Of a DNA stretch of 64,000 nt, positions 18,106-26,939 are shown piece by piece (position 1 is the first letter of the stretch; every line of letters starts with the position of its first letter). The position numbers and the translations under genes were made by a program. Location: contig NZ_JAAUWT010000001.1 of the NCBI RefSeq assembly GCF_014694455.1, positions 418,995-482,994 of the forward strand, read 5' to 3'. Under the pieces are notes generated by a model, which did not search any database, was not told the DNA's origin, and was given only the letters and a program-made list of their open reading frames with translations. This DNA comes from Vibrio sp. S9_S30 (GTDB lineage: Bacteria; Pseudomonadota; Gammaproteobacteria; Enterobacterales; Vibrionaceae).

Positions 18106-19437
18106 TTAAGTAACGTGAAGCTGTAAAATCTTAGAGCGTCGCTGATAGTTATATAAATCTTGTTTTTCTCCGGGTAATGCCTCAATACCCACTTCTGTAA
18201 AACCTTGCTCCCTAAACCAGTGAATACTTTGGGTGGTGAGCACAAATAAATTCTCCAACCCCATTGTTTTTGCTTGATTGTATATGTGCTTGAGTAAATG
18301 GACACCACGGTTACTATCGCGATAGTCAGGGTGAATAGCCACACACGCCATTTCCCCCGTTTTGTCTTCAATAAACGGATACAGAGCGGCACAGCCAATG
18401 ATCATGCCGTCTTTCTCGATGATCGTGAATTGGTGGATTTCCTGTTCCAGCTGTTCGCGAGAACGACGAACCAAAATACCTTGTTCTTCTAGTGGGAGAA
18501 TCAAATCCAGTATTCCGCCAATATCATCGATATCTGCACCGCGAACTTGCTCTGCACTGGCCATGACAATTTGGGTTCCGATCCCATCGAGCGAGAACAG
18601 CTCTTGTAGGATAGCGCCATCAAGCTTGTAGCTCACCAAATGGCTTCTTGGAACGCCCGCTCGACATGCGGAAATGGCCGCTTTAAGGAAGCGAATGGAT
18701 CCTCTTTGCCCTTCGTCCGAATCGGAAACACGTTGTTGAAGTATTGCCTCGGCATCAGCTGGGAAGAGCTCCGCAATAACGTTACCTAAATCGTCCGTAA
18801 TGCCTTGCTCAGAACTGAAGCCAATCAACTTATCAGCTTTGAGTTTGATGGCGACTTGCGTGGCGACTTCTTCCGAAAGCAAGTTAAAGCTTTCACCGGT
18901 AACAGAAGACCCAATAGGACCGAGAAGAACAATAGAGCCATGTTGAAGTGTTCGGTAAATTCCATCGGTATCGATCCGGCGAATACGACCGCTATGACAA
19001 TAATCGATGCCATCGGCGACCCCAATGGGCTGAGCGACAATAAAGTTTCCGCTAACCACGTTCAGTTGAGTTCCCGCCATCGGCGTATTATTTAAGCTCA
19101 TGGAGAGCCGAGCAGTAATGGCGAGCTGCAACTGCCCAGCCGCTTGCATTACCACACTGAGGGCTTTTTCATCGGTGACACGAATACCCTTATAGTATGG
19201 CGTATGATGATCTTGCTTCTCGAGTAATTGGTTAATTTGAGGGCGTGCACCGTGGACCAGCACGATTTTTACCCCCAAGCTGTGTAGCAGCGCGATATCG
19301 TTAATTATGTTGCCAAAATTCTGATCTTCGAACGCTTCTCCACCCAGCATGACCACCATGATTTTTCCACGATGAGCGTTAACATAAGGGGCGGATTGTC
19401 TAAACCCTTTAACCAGAGCTGTGCTTCTTATTTTCAC
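18106..19437 (-). CDS. argA: N-acetylglutamate synthase
   Basis: ArgA acetylates glutamate with acetyl-CoA, the first step of arginine synthesis. The 443-residue protein has an N-terminal amino-acid-kinase-like domain ([42 protein letters not shown]) that carries the arginine feedback site, and a C-terminal GNAT domain ([27 protein letters not shown], with [16 protein letters not shown]). This is the classical gammaproteobacterial bifunctional-fold ArgA. It is monocistronic on the minus strand. A terminator-like hairpin lies in the long upstream region; no convincing pair of ARG boxes was found by eye. Confidence 0.95.
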   Translation of the reverse strand: MKIRSTALVKGFRQSAPYVNAHRGKIMVVMLGGEAFEDQNFGNIINDIALLHSLGVKIVLVHGARPQINQLLEKQDHHTPYYKGIRVTDEKALSVVMQAAGQLQLAITARLSMSLNNTPMAGTQLNVVSGNFIVAQPIGVADGIDYCHSGRIRRIDTDGIYRTLQHGSIVLLGPIGSSVTGESFNLLSEEVATQVAIKLKADKLIGFSSEQGITDDLGNVIAELFPADAEAILQQRVSDSDEGQRGSIRFLKAAISACRAGVPRSHLVSYKLDGAILQELFSLDGIGTQIVMASAEQVRGADIDDIGGILDLILPLEEQGILVRRSREQLEQEIHQFTIIEKDGMIIGCAALYPFIEDKTGEMACVAIHPDYRDSNRGVHLLKHIYNQAKTMGLENLFVLTTQSIHWFREQGFTEVGIEALPGEKQDLYNYQRRSKILQLHVT

Positions 19438-19592
19438 TATTTAACCTTTCTGTGACTATTTATGCTAAATTTGTGACTATTTATTTTTGTATATTGACGC
19501 TAAATTCCTTTTTGTTCAATCAAAAATTTGGAACTGTGTCAAATAATGAATCATGTACTGCGAATTCATACAAACTAAGGTTTAAACTGAGT

Positions 19593-19617
19593 AAAAAGTC
19601 AGCGTAACTGCGCTGAC
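19593..19617 (-). terminator. Terminator-like hairpin upstream of argA
   Basis: Reading toward argA, GTCAGCG (complement of 19611-19617) pairs with CGCTGAC (complement of 19598-19604) over a 6-nt loop and is followed by five T residues. It sits about 155 nt before the argA start. It would stop any minus-strand transcript starting further upstream, either an attenuator or the end of a short RNA. Confidence 0.55.
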
Positions 19618-19724
19618 GGTGACATTGTCAGAAGGTTAGTATAGGCACTGGTTGATATAGACGACTTGGTTTATATAGAGGTTGTAGTGTACACCTGTAA
19701 TTCTTGACGCACGTGATGAGATGT

Positions 19725-20159
19725 ATGAGTGATGAAGTGAGCAAGATGTTGCGGGGAAGTTTGAGTCGTGATGTGTCGTATTATGTGCGTACCATATTGT
19801 TGATCGGCACTGTTGTTATTGGCGCAGTTGTCGCGTTATATCATGTTTTGGGTGGCCATCAGGTTCATCAACAAGATCTCAAAAAGAAAATCTATGGCCA
19901 TTGGGTAGAGCAGCACGTTGCCCCCTACGTGTCGGATTCCTATACCATTAAACCCGAAGGCATTTACCGAGATGGACGTATTCTGACGTCCAATTTCAAT
20001 TTTAATGGCACTGAATTGGCGTTCGAAATTGGGGGCATTGAACATGAATTCATCGTGGTTTCTGAAAGTTTCAATAGAATGCGCCGGCTTCGGCCTGAAC
20101 ATTATGAATCCATATTTTTAAATACCTCACCTCCTGTTGTCTTAAATTCAAGCAATTAG
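19725..20159 (+). CDS. DUF2850-like single-pass membrane protein
   Basis: The 144-residue product has a short N-terminal cytoplasmic part, one membrane segment (about residues 22-43, TILLIGTVVIGAVVALYHVLG) and a soluble C-terminal domain with KIYGHWVEQHVAPYVSDSYTIKPEGIYRDGRILTSNFNF. This layout, with a conserved GxWxE-like turn followed by a YxIxxxGIYxxGR strand, resembles the Vibrionaceae family DUF2850, though I assign it from memory of the pattern only. Three in-frame starts (TTG 19704, ATG 19716, ATG 19725) are possible. It is followed 81 bp later by mltA. Function unknown. Confidence 0.65.
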   Translation: MSDEVSKMLRGSLSRDVSYYVRTILLIGTVVIGAVVALYHVLGGHQVHQQDLKKKIYGHWVEQHVAPYVSDSYTIKPEGIYRDGRILTSNFNFNGTELAFEIGGIEHEFIVVSESFNRMRRLRPEHYESIFLNTSPPVVLNSSN

Positions 20160-20240
20160 GTATCTCAATAGGGTGACTAATGTTGCTGATGGCAGCATAT
20201 TTTGCCATGCTGATAGAAATCATTTTGTCTGGATGTCTTT

Positions 20241-21344
20241 GTGTTTAAAAAAATTCTTTTCTTCGGTATCGCGTTGGTTCTTGTTGGGTGTGCTGCACCA
20301 AAAGAACGCGGTCAGCAATATCTTGATGGTGAGTTCTCATCGCCATTGAATCAAACGGCTCAAATTGAGTCGAATAAGCCCCGAAACTTTCTGGCGTTTG
20401 AGGCTCAGGCAAAGGTCGTTTTATCTCAATCGCCTTCGATGGCCAGCACCTATCAATCTTTGTATGAGCAGCTTTCTGCTTGGGTACTGAATAGTGGTGA
20501 GTTAAGTGATCTCGCCAATTATGGTATTCAGTCTGCTCAGCTCGGTGGCGGCGACAACAAAGGCAATGTGTTATTTACTGGCTACTTTTCTCCTGTTATA
20601 GAGCTTAGACACCAGCCTAACGATACGTTTCGCTACCCCGTTTACAAAATGCCAGAGTGTGACGACCAGTGTCCAACTCGTGCAGACATCAACGATGGCG
20701 CATTAAATGGGTTAGGGTTGGAACTCGGTTACGCGGCGAATAGGATTGACCCGTTTATTATGGAAGTGCAGGGCAGTGGCTTTGTGCATTTTGAAGACGA
20801 TGACACGTTAGAATACTTTGCCTACAGTGGCAAAAACGGTCACCCGTATGTGAGTATTGGTAAAGTTTTGATTGAGCGAAACCAAGTCCCTCGCGAGAAA
20901 ATGTCGTTAAAAGCCATTAAAGAATGGGTGTTGTCACAAGAAGAAAACGTGGTTCGCGAGCTTTTGGAGCAAAACCCCTCTTACGTTTTCTTTGAGCCTA
21001 GGCAAGCGGCTCCGGTGACGGGAACAGCTGGCATTCCGCTGTTACCCATGGCGTCTGTCGCGGGAGACAGGCGTTTGTTCCCAATGGGCACGCCTATTTT
21101 GGCGGAAGTGCCGCTACTCAATGCGGATGGTACGTTCAGCGGTGTACATGAGCTGAGGCTGCTGATTGTATTGGATACGGGGGGAGCAGTAAAACAGAAC
21201 CACCTCGATCTCTATCATGGCATGGGACCAAGAGCTGGAACGCAGGCTGGTCATTATCGGCATTTTGGCCGAGTGTGGAAGCTAGGGCTGGAAGCGTCCC
21301 CCACACAATCACCCTGGGAGTTGCCTCCTGAAAAGCGCGATTAA
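20241..21344 (+). CDS. mltA: Membrane-bound lytic murein transglycosylase A
   Basis: MltA is an outer-membrane lipoprotein that cleaves the MurNAc-GlcNAc bond of peptidoglycan with 1,6-anhydro product formation. The 367-residue protein starts at GTG with GGA eight bases upstream. Its signal ends in the lipobox LVGCA with Cys17. The MltA domain includes FTGYFSPVIELR, FIMEVQGSGFV and ANRIDPF; the C-terminal 3D domain contains LLIVLDTGGAVKQNHLDLYHG, which holds the catalytic aspartate region, and GHYRHFGRVWKL. Monocistronic, with a clear terminator 25 bp after the stop. Confidence 0.95.
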   Translation: MFKKILFFGIALVLVGCAAPKERGQQYLDGEFSSPLNQTAQIESNKPRNFLAFEAQAKVVLSQSPSMASTYQSLYEQLSAWVLNSGELSDLANYGIQSAQLGGGDNKGNVLFTGYFSPVIELRHQPNDTFRYPVYKMPECDDQCPTRADINDGALNGLGLELGYAANRIDPFIMEVQGSGFVHFEDDDTLEYFAYSGKNGHPYVSIGKVLIERNQVPREKMSLKAIKEWVLSQEENVVRELLEQNPSYVFFEPRQAAPVTGTAGIPLLPMASVAGDRRLFPMGTPILAEVPLLNADGTFSGVHELRLLIVLDTGGAVKQNHLDLYHGMGPRAGTQAGHYRHFGRVWKLGLEASPTQSPWELPPEKRD

Positions 21345-21369
21345 ACGGGTAGGCTAGACTTTTTTATGA

Positions 21370-21400
21370 AGAGTGCGTATAAATCGCACTCTTTCTTTTT
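21370..21400 (+). terminator. mltA terminator
   Basis: AGAGTGCG (21370-21377) pairs perfectly with CGCACTCT (21385-21392) over a 7-nt loop, followed by TTCTTTTT. This hairpin lies inside the N-terminal extension of the longest tcdA frame, showing that tcdA starts downstream of it. Confidence 0.9.
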
Positions 21401-21428
21401 GAACTCAATTTTTGCACAAGGTCATAAC

Positions 21429-22238
21429 ATGCAAGACAACCTTCCCCCAGCATCCGAGCAGTACGATCAGCGATTTGGTGGCACAAGGCGGTTATACGGA
21501 CACTCTGAAGTGGACATACTTCGGGCGTCTCATGTTTGTGTGGTCGGTATTGGTGGTGTCGGTTCATGGGCAGTAGAAGCCCTTGCCCGAACGGGTATCG
21601 GCGAGCTGACATTGATTGATATGGATGATGTATGTGTCACCAATATCAACCGTCAAATTCATGCCTTAAATGGCACCGTCGGTCAAAGCAAGATTGAAGT
21701 CATGGCGGAAAGGGTCAAATTGATTAACCCTGAATGCAAGGTGAACTTAATTGATGATTTTATTTCACCGGATAACCTAAAAGAATACATCACTAAAGAC
21801 TTTGATTATGTACTGGATGCGATCGACAGTGTTAAGGCTAAGGCGGCATTGTTGGCGTATTGCCGTAGCAATAAGATCAAAGTGGTGACAACCGGCGGTG
21901 CGGGCGGGCAAGTTGACCCAACACAAATTCAGGTTGCGGATTTAACCAAAACCATTCAAGACCCGCTTGCGAAGAAGATCAAAGACACGCTCCGTCGCCA
22001 TCACAATTTCCCTAAAAATCCGCAGCGTAAGTTTGGGATTGAGTGCGTATTCTCCACTGAGCAACTGAAATACCCACAAGCAGACGGCAGCGTTTGTGCC
22101 ACGAAATCGACAGCAGAAGGTCCGAAGCGCATGGATTGTGCCAGTGGCTTTGGCGCGACAACCGTGGTGACTGCCACTTTTGGTTTTGTGGCAGTTTCTC
22201 GCGTAGTAGAAAAGCTTCTTCTGCGTGGGATGAGGTGA
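21429..22238 (+). CDS. tcdA: tRNA threonylcarbamoyladenosine dehydratase (TcdA/CsdL)
   Basis: TcdA cyclises t6A37 of ANN-decoding tRNAs to ct6A using ATP, and its sulfur-related partners are CsdA and CsdE. The 269-residue E1-like protein has VVGIGGVGSWAVEALARTGIGELTLIDMDDVCVTNINRQ (nucleotide-binding glycine loop and RQ adenylation residues), a VLDAIDSVKAKAALL core and TTGGAGGQVDPTQIQ. The longer frame from 21366 would run through the mltA terminator, so the ATG at 21429 is chosen. csdE follows downstream, and csdA is encoded nearby on the other strand. Confidence 0.95.
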   Translation: MQDNLPPASEQYDQRFGGTRRLYGHSEVDILRASHVCVVGIGGVGSWAVEALARTGIGELTLIDMDDVCVTNINRQIHALNGTVGQSKIEVMAERVKLINPECKVNLIDDFISPDNLKEYITKDFDYVLDAIDSVKAKAALLAYCRSNKIKVVTTGGAGGQVDPTQIQVADLTKTIQDPLAKKIKDTLRRHHNFPKNPQRKFGIECVFSTEQLKYPQADGSVCATKSTAEGPKRMDCASGFGATTVVTATFGFVAVSRVVEKLLLRGMR

Positions 22239-22277
22239 GTCTTTTTCAACGAACTGTCATTGCCCGACCATAGCGTT

Positions 22278-22303
22278 GCCCGACCATAGTGTTGGGCTTT
22301 TTT
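22278..22303 (+). terminator. tcdA terminator with duplicated left arm
   Basis: GCCCGAC (22278-22284) pairs with GTTGGGC (22291-22297, one G-U) and is followed by TTTTTT. The 16-bp left half TGCCCGACCATAGYGT occurs twice in tandem (22261-22276 and 22277-22292), so two alternative left arms can pair with the same right arm. Confidence 0.8.
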
Positions 22304-22382
22304 ATGTCTGTACGCTAGGCGCATCCATTGATGAAAATAGGTATAATCCCACTCAGTTAATTTCTAGGCATCAATTAAGACA

Positions 22383-22811
22383 ATGAGCAACTTTCCTTCC
22401 TCCCCATTTGGAACTGATCTTTCTAGTGACGACATTGCAGACACCATGCAACGTTTTACAAGTTGGGAGGATCGCTATCGACAGGTGATTCAATGGGGTA
22501 AGAAGCTCCCCGTAATGCCAGACGTGTTGAAGTCCAATACCGTGACAATTTCTGGATGCGAAAGCCAAGTGTGGCTTGTTTCGGAAAAACGGGGTGAGCA
22601 CTGGTATTTTTGTGCTGACTCAGATGCCAGAATCGTCCGTGGTTTAATTGCCCTTGTGCTGGCGGCTTATGACGGCAAAACGTCGGAGCAGATTGCGCAG
22701 TTTGATATAGAAGACTATTTTGAAAAAACGGGTCTTATCGCGCATTTAAGCCCGTCGCGAGGCAATGGCCTAAAAGCTATTGTGGATCACATTCGGCTCT
22801 CTACCCAATAG
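22383..22811 (+). CDS. csdE: Cysteine desulfuration protein CsdE (SufE-like)
   Basis: CsdE accepts persulfide sulfur from the cysteine desulfurase CsdA and passes it on. The 142-residue SufE-fold protein carries the acceptor Cys in TISGCESQVWLV (about residue 59) and the typical RFTSWEDRYRQVIQWGKKLP opening. The C-terminal half has the SufE pattern ADSDARIVRGLIALVLAAYDGKT and LSPSRGNGLKAIVDHIR. The partner csdA is 4 kb downstream on the opposite strand; in E. coli the two are adjacent, and here a large secreted-protein gene separates them. Confidence 0.93.
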   Translation: MSNFPSSPFGTDLSSDDIADTMQRFTSWEDRYRQVIQWGKKLPVMPDVLKSNTVTISGCESQVWLVSEKRGEHWYFCADSDARIVRGLIALVLAAYDGKTSEQIAQFDIEDYFEKTGLIAHLSPSRGNGLKAIVDHIRLSTQ

Positions 22812-23169
22812 CCTCTTCTCCACTCAATAGTCCCTCTACCCAGTGGTAAATCAGCTCAAGGTGCTAGGTGTTGCGGTTTCACTGTGTCTTGATGTTATTC
22901 AGATATGTCACTATCAGAAAAGTGTAGATCAATGTCTGAGTTGCTCATTCTGAAATGTGCTATTGGTCTACTTTTTAGCAATGCTTTTCTGGCTTTTTTC
23001 AACATCATATCAATTGAATTCTCTTATTTGTCTTTTAAATCAAAACACTAGGGGGTGTTGGGTTTATTTCTTCTTCTGAGTGGTGTTGAAAACGTATGAT
23101 TCATGTCTGTACAAAAAATCTCCATTTGATAAGGTTGTTAATGTTTGTATATAAAATGGAGTTTTAAAT
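22812..23169. other. Upstream region of the large secreted protein gene
   Basis: A/T-rich, without an open frame of note. TTGATA and TATAAA elements with an 18-bp spacer occur at 23126-23155, but they are so close to the start codon that the ribosome site GGAG (23158-23161) would barely be transcribed, so the true promoter is probably further upstream. No operator or mobile-element remnant was recognised. Confidence 0.35.
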
Positions 23170-26100
23170 ATGAATGTTAGCTATTTGAGAGTCTTTGCAC
23201 TGACATCGATTTTATCACCCTTTGGGGTGATGAGTGGACCAGTCGCAATTCAAGGTGGCGAGCTTGCGATAGACAAAATTCAGTGGGTTAAGCGATCTAA
23301 CATCGTTTACCAAAACCAACCTTCAGCCATAGATTTCGCTCCAATAGGGAATGGAACCGTTGGGGGATCTGTTTGGTGGAAAGATGGGTATGGGATGCAC
23401 GTGCAAGTCCAACATACGAATCAAATCCTAGGGAATCGAAGTAATGGAGTTTTGTCGTTTCCAGATTTGGAGAACATGGATGGTAGCGCCCTTACACCTT
23501 TTCAGGCTTCTTTAGACTTGGCTGATGGCGTGTTTACTGCAAACGATGGAGCGGTGACAGTAAGAGTTTACGCCGACAAAACGAAAGATGCGATCATCGT
23601 TGATATGAGTGGCCTTTCCGCCAATCAAACTCAACGATTAAACCTTAATCTTTGGCCCGGTAGGGCACCGACCTGGGTAAACGATGCTCAAAATGGGGTG
23701 TTTGGGTTTACCGAAGGGCTAAGTGATCCACTCAATCCTACTTTTAGAGGAGGCATGGTAACGGCGATACAATCTACTGGAACGAGTATAACGAAAGCAT
23801 CAATCTCTGATGGCATTCAACAAACGGTTTCAGCGGATGCGGATGGCAATTTGAGGGTGATATTTTCTGCCACTGAGTGGGAAAGTATGGCATTCAGTGA
23901 CACCGGTGTTGCTGAACTTGCAACCGCTCATAATGGCATGTTGAGAGAGGCTAACTTACTACAAAATGCGAAATCGGAGTGGCATAACCGATGGGCAAAC
24001 GTGATGCCTATCAGGATCGACGTGGATCGAAATGATACGTCTAAGCCAGAAGCGCTTTTTGAATCGGCGCGTACACTTAACCTCTATTACAGTTCGATCG
24101 GTGCGCAAGGGCAATACCCCATTACTCAAGGCGGTCGCTCTCGGCTAATTGGTCCGGGAAAAGAGGCAAACCGACAATGGAACTACTACTACGGTGGTGA
24201 TTGGAATTTCAACTCACGAAATCAGTATTACACGATGTTGGCGTCCGGTCAGGCTCACTTAATGAAGCCTTATTTTGAGTGGTATACAGGCAATTTATCG
24301 AAGTCTGAAGAGAATACTCGAGATAATTTCCCTTCAACGGTGGAGGGGGTGTGTATCACAGACAATAATCGTTACGACAAACACAACTATTATGTATCCA
24401 TTTCTGGTAACGATTTGGGGGATGGCACTGAGCATATTGGGGTTGAATACTGCAACCCAAATTCCCATTGGTATACAACAAACCAATACGAAACGGGAGC
24501 CGCTGTCGCCTTAACCTTGTTTCAGTATGCGGATTTGACTGGGGATACGGCGTACTTAGAATCCAAAGCAGAGTTTATTCGTAAAGTGACCTTGTTTATG
24601 GCCACCGTCGGAGAGGTGGATTCAACGACGGGTAAGTACACGGTAAAAGGCAATACATTTGAGAATTGGTTTTACACTCAAAACCCTTCTTTGATTGTCG
24701 CATCCATGAAAGCATTGTTTCCTAAAGTGAGGGCTTGGGCCCAAAATAAAGTGGATAGCAATAGCGATGGAAAGGGCGATTACGCAGCCCTTATCCGCAA
24801 AATCGATTCTGTAACGCCATACATGCCTTCTTTACCTATAACAAACAAAAATCACGGGTCAGACAATGCTTATTGGAGACAATCGGATCCGAACATCAGT
24901 AAAACAGATAGCAACGCGATTCTTGCGTGGACAGAGAATAAGTTAAACAGTGGGCTCAGTAACTTCCAGAATCCGGAAATGGAGGCCGTTTGGCCATACA
25001 ATCTATTTGGTGTAGGAAAGCCAGATTTGGCTCTTGCCCAACGGTCATATAATTACCAGTACTTCCCAAATCGATACGAATGGAATTTCGACGCGACTTG
25101 GGCTGCGCGTCTTGGGTTGAAAGACAAAGTAGCAGATTCATTACTCTACTCATTAAAACATCATATTTATGGTGGAGCTCAGCTGACGAATGGATTTTCC
25201 AGTGGTGGGCACCCGGACTTTGGACCGGACAATGGGCATGGACAAATAGAAATGCTCGGCAATATGTCTCACGGAATTCAAGAGTCTATTGTGCAATATT
25301 ATGACGGTGTGCTTCGATTGGGTGTTGGGCTGCCAAATACTTGGACGTTACAAGGTGCTGCAAAGATAGCTGGGCAACATATTGTGGCGGCGGATTTTCA
25401 AAGTGGTGAGTTGAAAGCGGCAGCAATAACCGCAGGTAGCTCAGGTAACTTGAAAATCAGTAACCCTTGGCAATCCATGAAAATTGTGGATTCTAACGGC
25501 AATGTGATTGCAAATAGCACCAATCGAGAAGTGGACATAACCCTTGTGTCTGGAAGGCGTTATACGATTGAAAACAATGATGAGCCCATTTCCACACTGG
25601 GTATACGAAGCATTGTTGATCAAGCCAATACCAGTCCTATCGTGTATGTTGGACAGGGCTTTACTCGGACATTAGGTGTCGTCTCTGATCCCGTTTCCGG
25701 GCAACCTGAAAACCTCGTCGCAACGCCTAAAGGTGGGTCAAAAATCTTACTGAACTGGGAAGACAAGGTAACCAATGAAACCGCTTTTGATGTCTGGCGA
25801 GATGGGGTGAAAATTGCCTCGCTGGCAGCCAATAGCACATCGTATCTGGACGAATCTGCGCCCGAAGGCAGACTGGTTAACTACCAAATTCAGTCGATAC
25901 CAAACCAAACTGCGTCTGCGGTAGTATCGGTTCAAACCGTTGCTTTAAGGTTCAATGCTCCGTCGGCTTTTACTGCCAATCCGCTATCGGGAGATCACAT
26001 GCGATTGACGTGGGATATAGGTGAGTACGGTGTTGTGTACGATAGAGTGGATGTCTACCGAAATGGGAATCAAATTGGTTCGGCTGCGAATGGGCAAAAT

Positions 26101-26733
26101 TTTTATGATGATTTGAATGCCGGTCAATGTACGCTCACTTCTCCTTGTAATTATCAACTCAGGGCGTTTTACAACGCAGATTATAAGGATTCTGCCATTC
26201 TGTACGGCGTAGTCTATGGTCATCCTGTTTCGACTCAAGATCTTACCGGAAAAGTCGGGGCGAATTTTATTGAATTAAAATGGTCGGTGCCCGAAAACAG
26301 TGGGACAGTCGCGGTAACGGAAATATGGCGCAATGGTGGGCTGATAGATAGTATCCATGGTTCTAGCACTGTGTATTATGATAGGGATGTTTCCGTAGGT
26401 GGAGGCTACAACTATCAGATACGGTTTAAAAATGGATTGGGAAACAGTTCATCTAACCTACTGCAAGGGATCAAGTTCCAAGCGCCAGCAACCATCACAA
26501 ATTTGGCGGTTCAGTCCAGTGTGGGTGGGCTAGCATTGAGTTGGACTCTACCTAATACTGGTGGTCTGGCCGATTCGTACCAAGTGTGGCGTTCTGGAGG
26601 TAAAATTGCGAGTATTGATGGTGATTTGACGAGTTATATTGATAGTACGGCGTCAGCGGGCTCAAGATACGATTATCAGCTAGTTGCTGTCAATGCGCTT
26701 GGTACATCAACTTCAAATGTGACTTCTTTCTAG
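23170..26733 (+). CDS. Large secreted six-hairpin glycosidase-like protein with four fibronectin-III-like repeats
   Basis: A 1187-residue exported protein. After a hydrophobic signal (about 1-22) comes a beta-sandwich-like region with SAIDFAPIGNGTVGGSVWW, reminiscent of the PxGNGxxG entry of GH95/GH65-type and DUF5703-type enzymes. Residues about 290-745 are Trp/Tyr/Asn-rich and helical (NRQWNYYYGGDWNFNSRNQYYTML in two parts, FNPEMEAVWPYN-like, YEWNFDATWAARLG), matching an (alpha/alpha)6 barrel. From about 838 four repeats follow, each with a DVWRDGVKIAS or VWRSGGKIAS strand and a final YxYQ strand, typical of Fn3. No membrane anchor or cell-wall signal at the C-terminus. It probably acts on an extracellular polysaccharide, but family and substrate are unproven. 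Confidence 0.7.
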   Translation: MNVSYLRVFALTSILSPFGVMSGPVAIQGGELAIDKIQWVKRSNIVYQNQPSAIDFAPIGNGTVGGSVWWKDGYGMHVQVQHTNQILGNRSNGVLSFPDLENMDGSALTPFQASLDLADGVFTANDGAVTVRVYADKTKDAIIVDMSGLSANQTQRLNLNLWPGRAPTWVNDAQNGVFGFTEGLSDPLNPTFRGGMVTAIQSTGTSITKASISDGIQQTVSADADGNLRVIFSATEWESMAFSDTGVAELATAHNGMLREANLLQNAKSEWHNRWANVMPIRIDVDRNDTSKPEALFESARTLNLYYSSIGAQGQYPITQGGRSRLIGPGKEANRQWNYYYGGDWNFNSRNQYYTMLASGQAHLMKPYFEWYTGNLSKSEENTRDNFPSTVEGVCITDNNRYDKHNYYVSISGNDLGDGTEHIGVEYCNPNSHWYTTNQYETGAAVALTLFQYADLTGDTAYLESKAEFIRKVTLFMATVGEVDSTTGKYTVKGNTFENWFYTQNPSLIVASMKALFPKVRAWAQNKVDSNSDGKGDYAALIRKIDSVTPYMPSLPITNKNHGSDNAYWRQSDPNISKTDSNAILAWTENKLNSGLSNFQNPEMEAVWPYNLFGVGKPDLALAQRSYNYQYFPNRYEWNFDATWAARLGLKDKVADSLLYSLKHHIYGGAQLTNGFSSGGHPDFGPDNGHGQIEMLGNMSHGIQESIVQYYDGVLRLGVGLPNTWTLQGAAKIAGQHIVAADFQSGELKAAAITAGSSGNLKISNPWQSMKIVDSNGNVIANSTNREVDITLVSGRRYTIENNDEPISTLGIRSIVDQANTSPIVYVGQGFTRTLGVVSDPVSGQPENLVATPKGGSKILLNWEDKVTNETAFDVWRDGVKIASLAANSTSYLDESAPEGRLVNYQIQSIPNQTASAVVSVQTVALRFNAPSAFTANPLSGDHMRLTWDIGEYGVVYDRVDVYRNGNQIGSAANGQNFYDDLNAGQCTLTSPCNYQLRAFYNADYKDSAILYGVVYGHPVSTQDLTGKVGANFIELKWSVPENSGTVAVTEIWRNGGLIDSIHGSSTVYYDRDVSVGGGYNYQIRFKNGLGNSSSNLLQGIKFQAPATITNLAVQSSVGGLALSWTLPNTGGLADSYQVWRSGGKIASIDGDLTSYIDSTASAGSRYDYQLVAVNALGTSTSNVTSF

Positions 26734-26766
26734 CAAGATATTGAGTTGAGTGCGTCACAATATAAG

Positions 26767-26803
26767 AAAGCCAACCCAGTTTTATTTTAGGGTTGGCTTT
26801 ATT
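26767..26803. terminator. Bidirectional terminator
   Basis: AAAGCCAACCC (26767-26777) pairs perfectly with GGGTTGGCTTT (26790-26800) over a 12-nt loop. It lies 33 bp after the stop of the large secreted protein and can also serve leftward transcripts from csdA. Confidence 0.88.
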
Positions 26804-26861
26804 GAATGAGCGTCATACTTAAATTGAGTCAGAAACAGGACTTCGTAGAGGCTATCTCGCT

Positions 26862-26893
26862 GCACTATTGCACTATTGCACTATTGCGCTATT
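26862..26893. repeat. 8-bp tandem repeat, four copies
   Basis: GCACTATT occurs at 26862, 26870 and 26878, followed by the variant GCGCTATT at 26886. This short array sits between the terminator and the csdA stop codon and could vary in copy number by slippage. Confidence 0.9.
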
Positions 26894-26939
26894 GCGTGAG
26901 TACCCAAGGCTTCAGCTGGTCGTTTCACGTTTGATGCCT

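Noticed and set aside
19546..19575. ARG box pair upstream of argA
   Set aside because: TGAAT and ATTCA half-sites exist, but their spacing is not that of an 18-bp ArgR operator.
21366..21428. N-terminal extension of tcdA
   Set aside because: These codons coincide with the mltA terminator hairpin; family proteins start at the ATG at 21429.
23126..23155. Sigma-70 promoter directly before the large secreted protein gene
   Set aside because: TTGATA/TATAAA with 18-bp spacing fits, but the start would lie on the ribosome site, so it is unlikely to be the working promoter.
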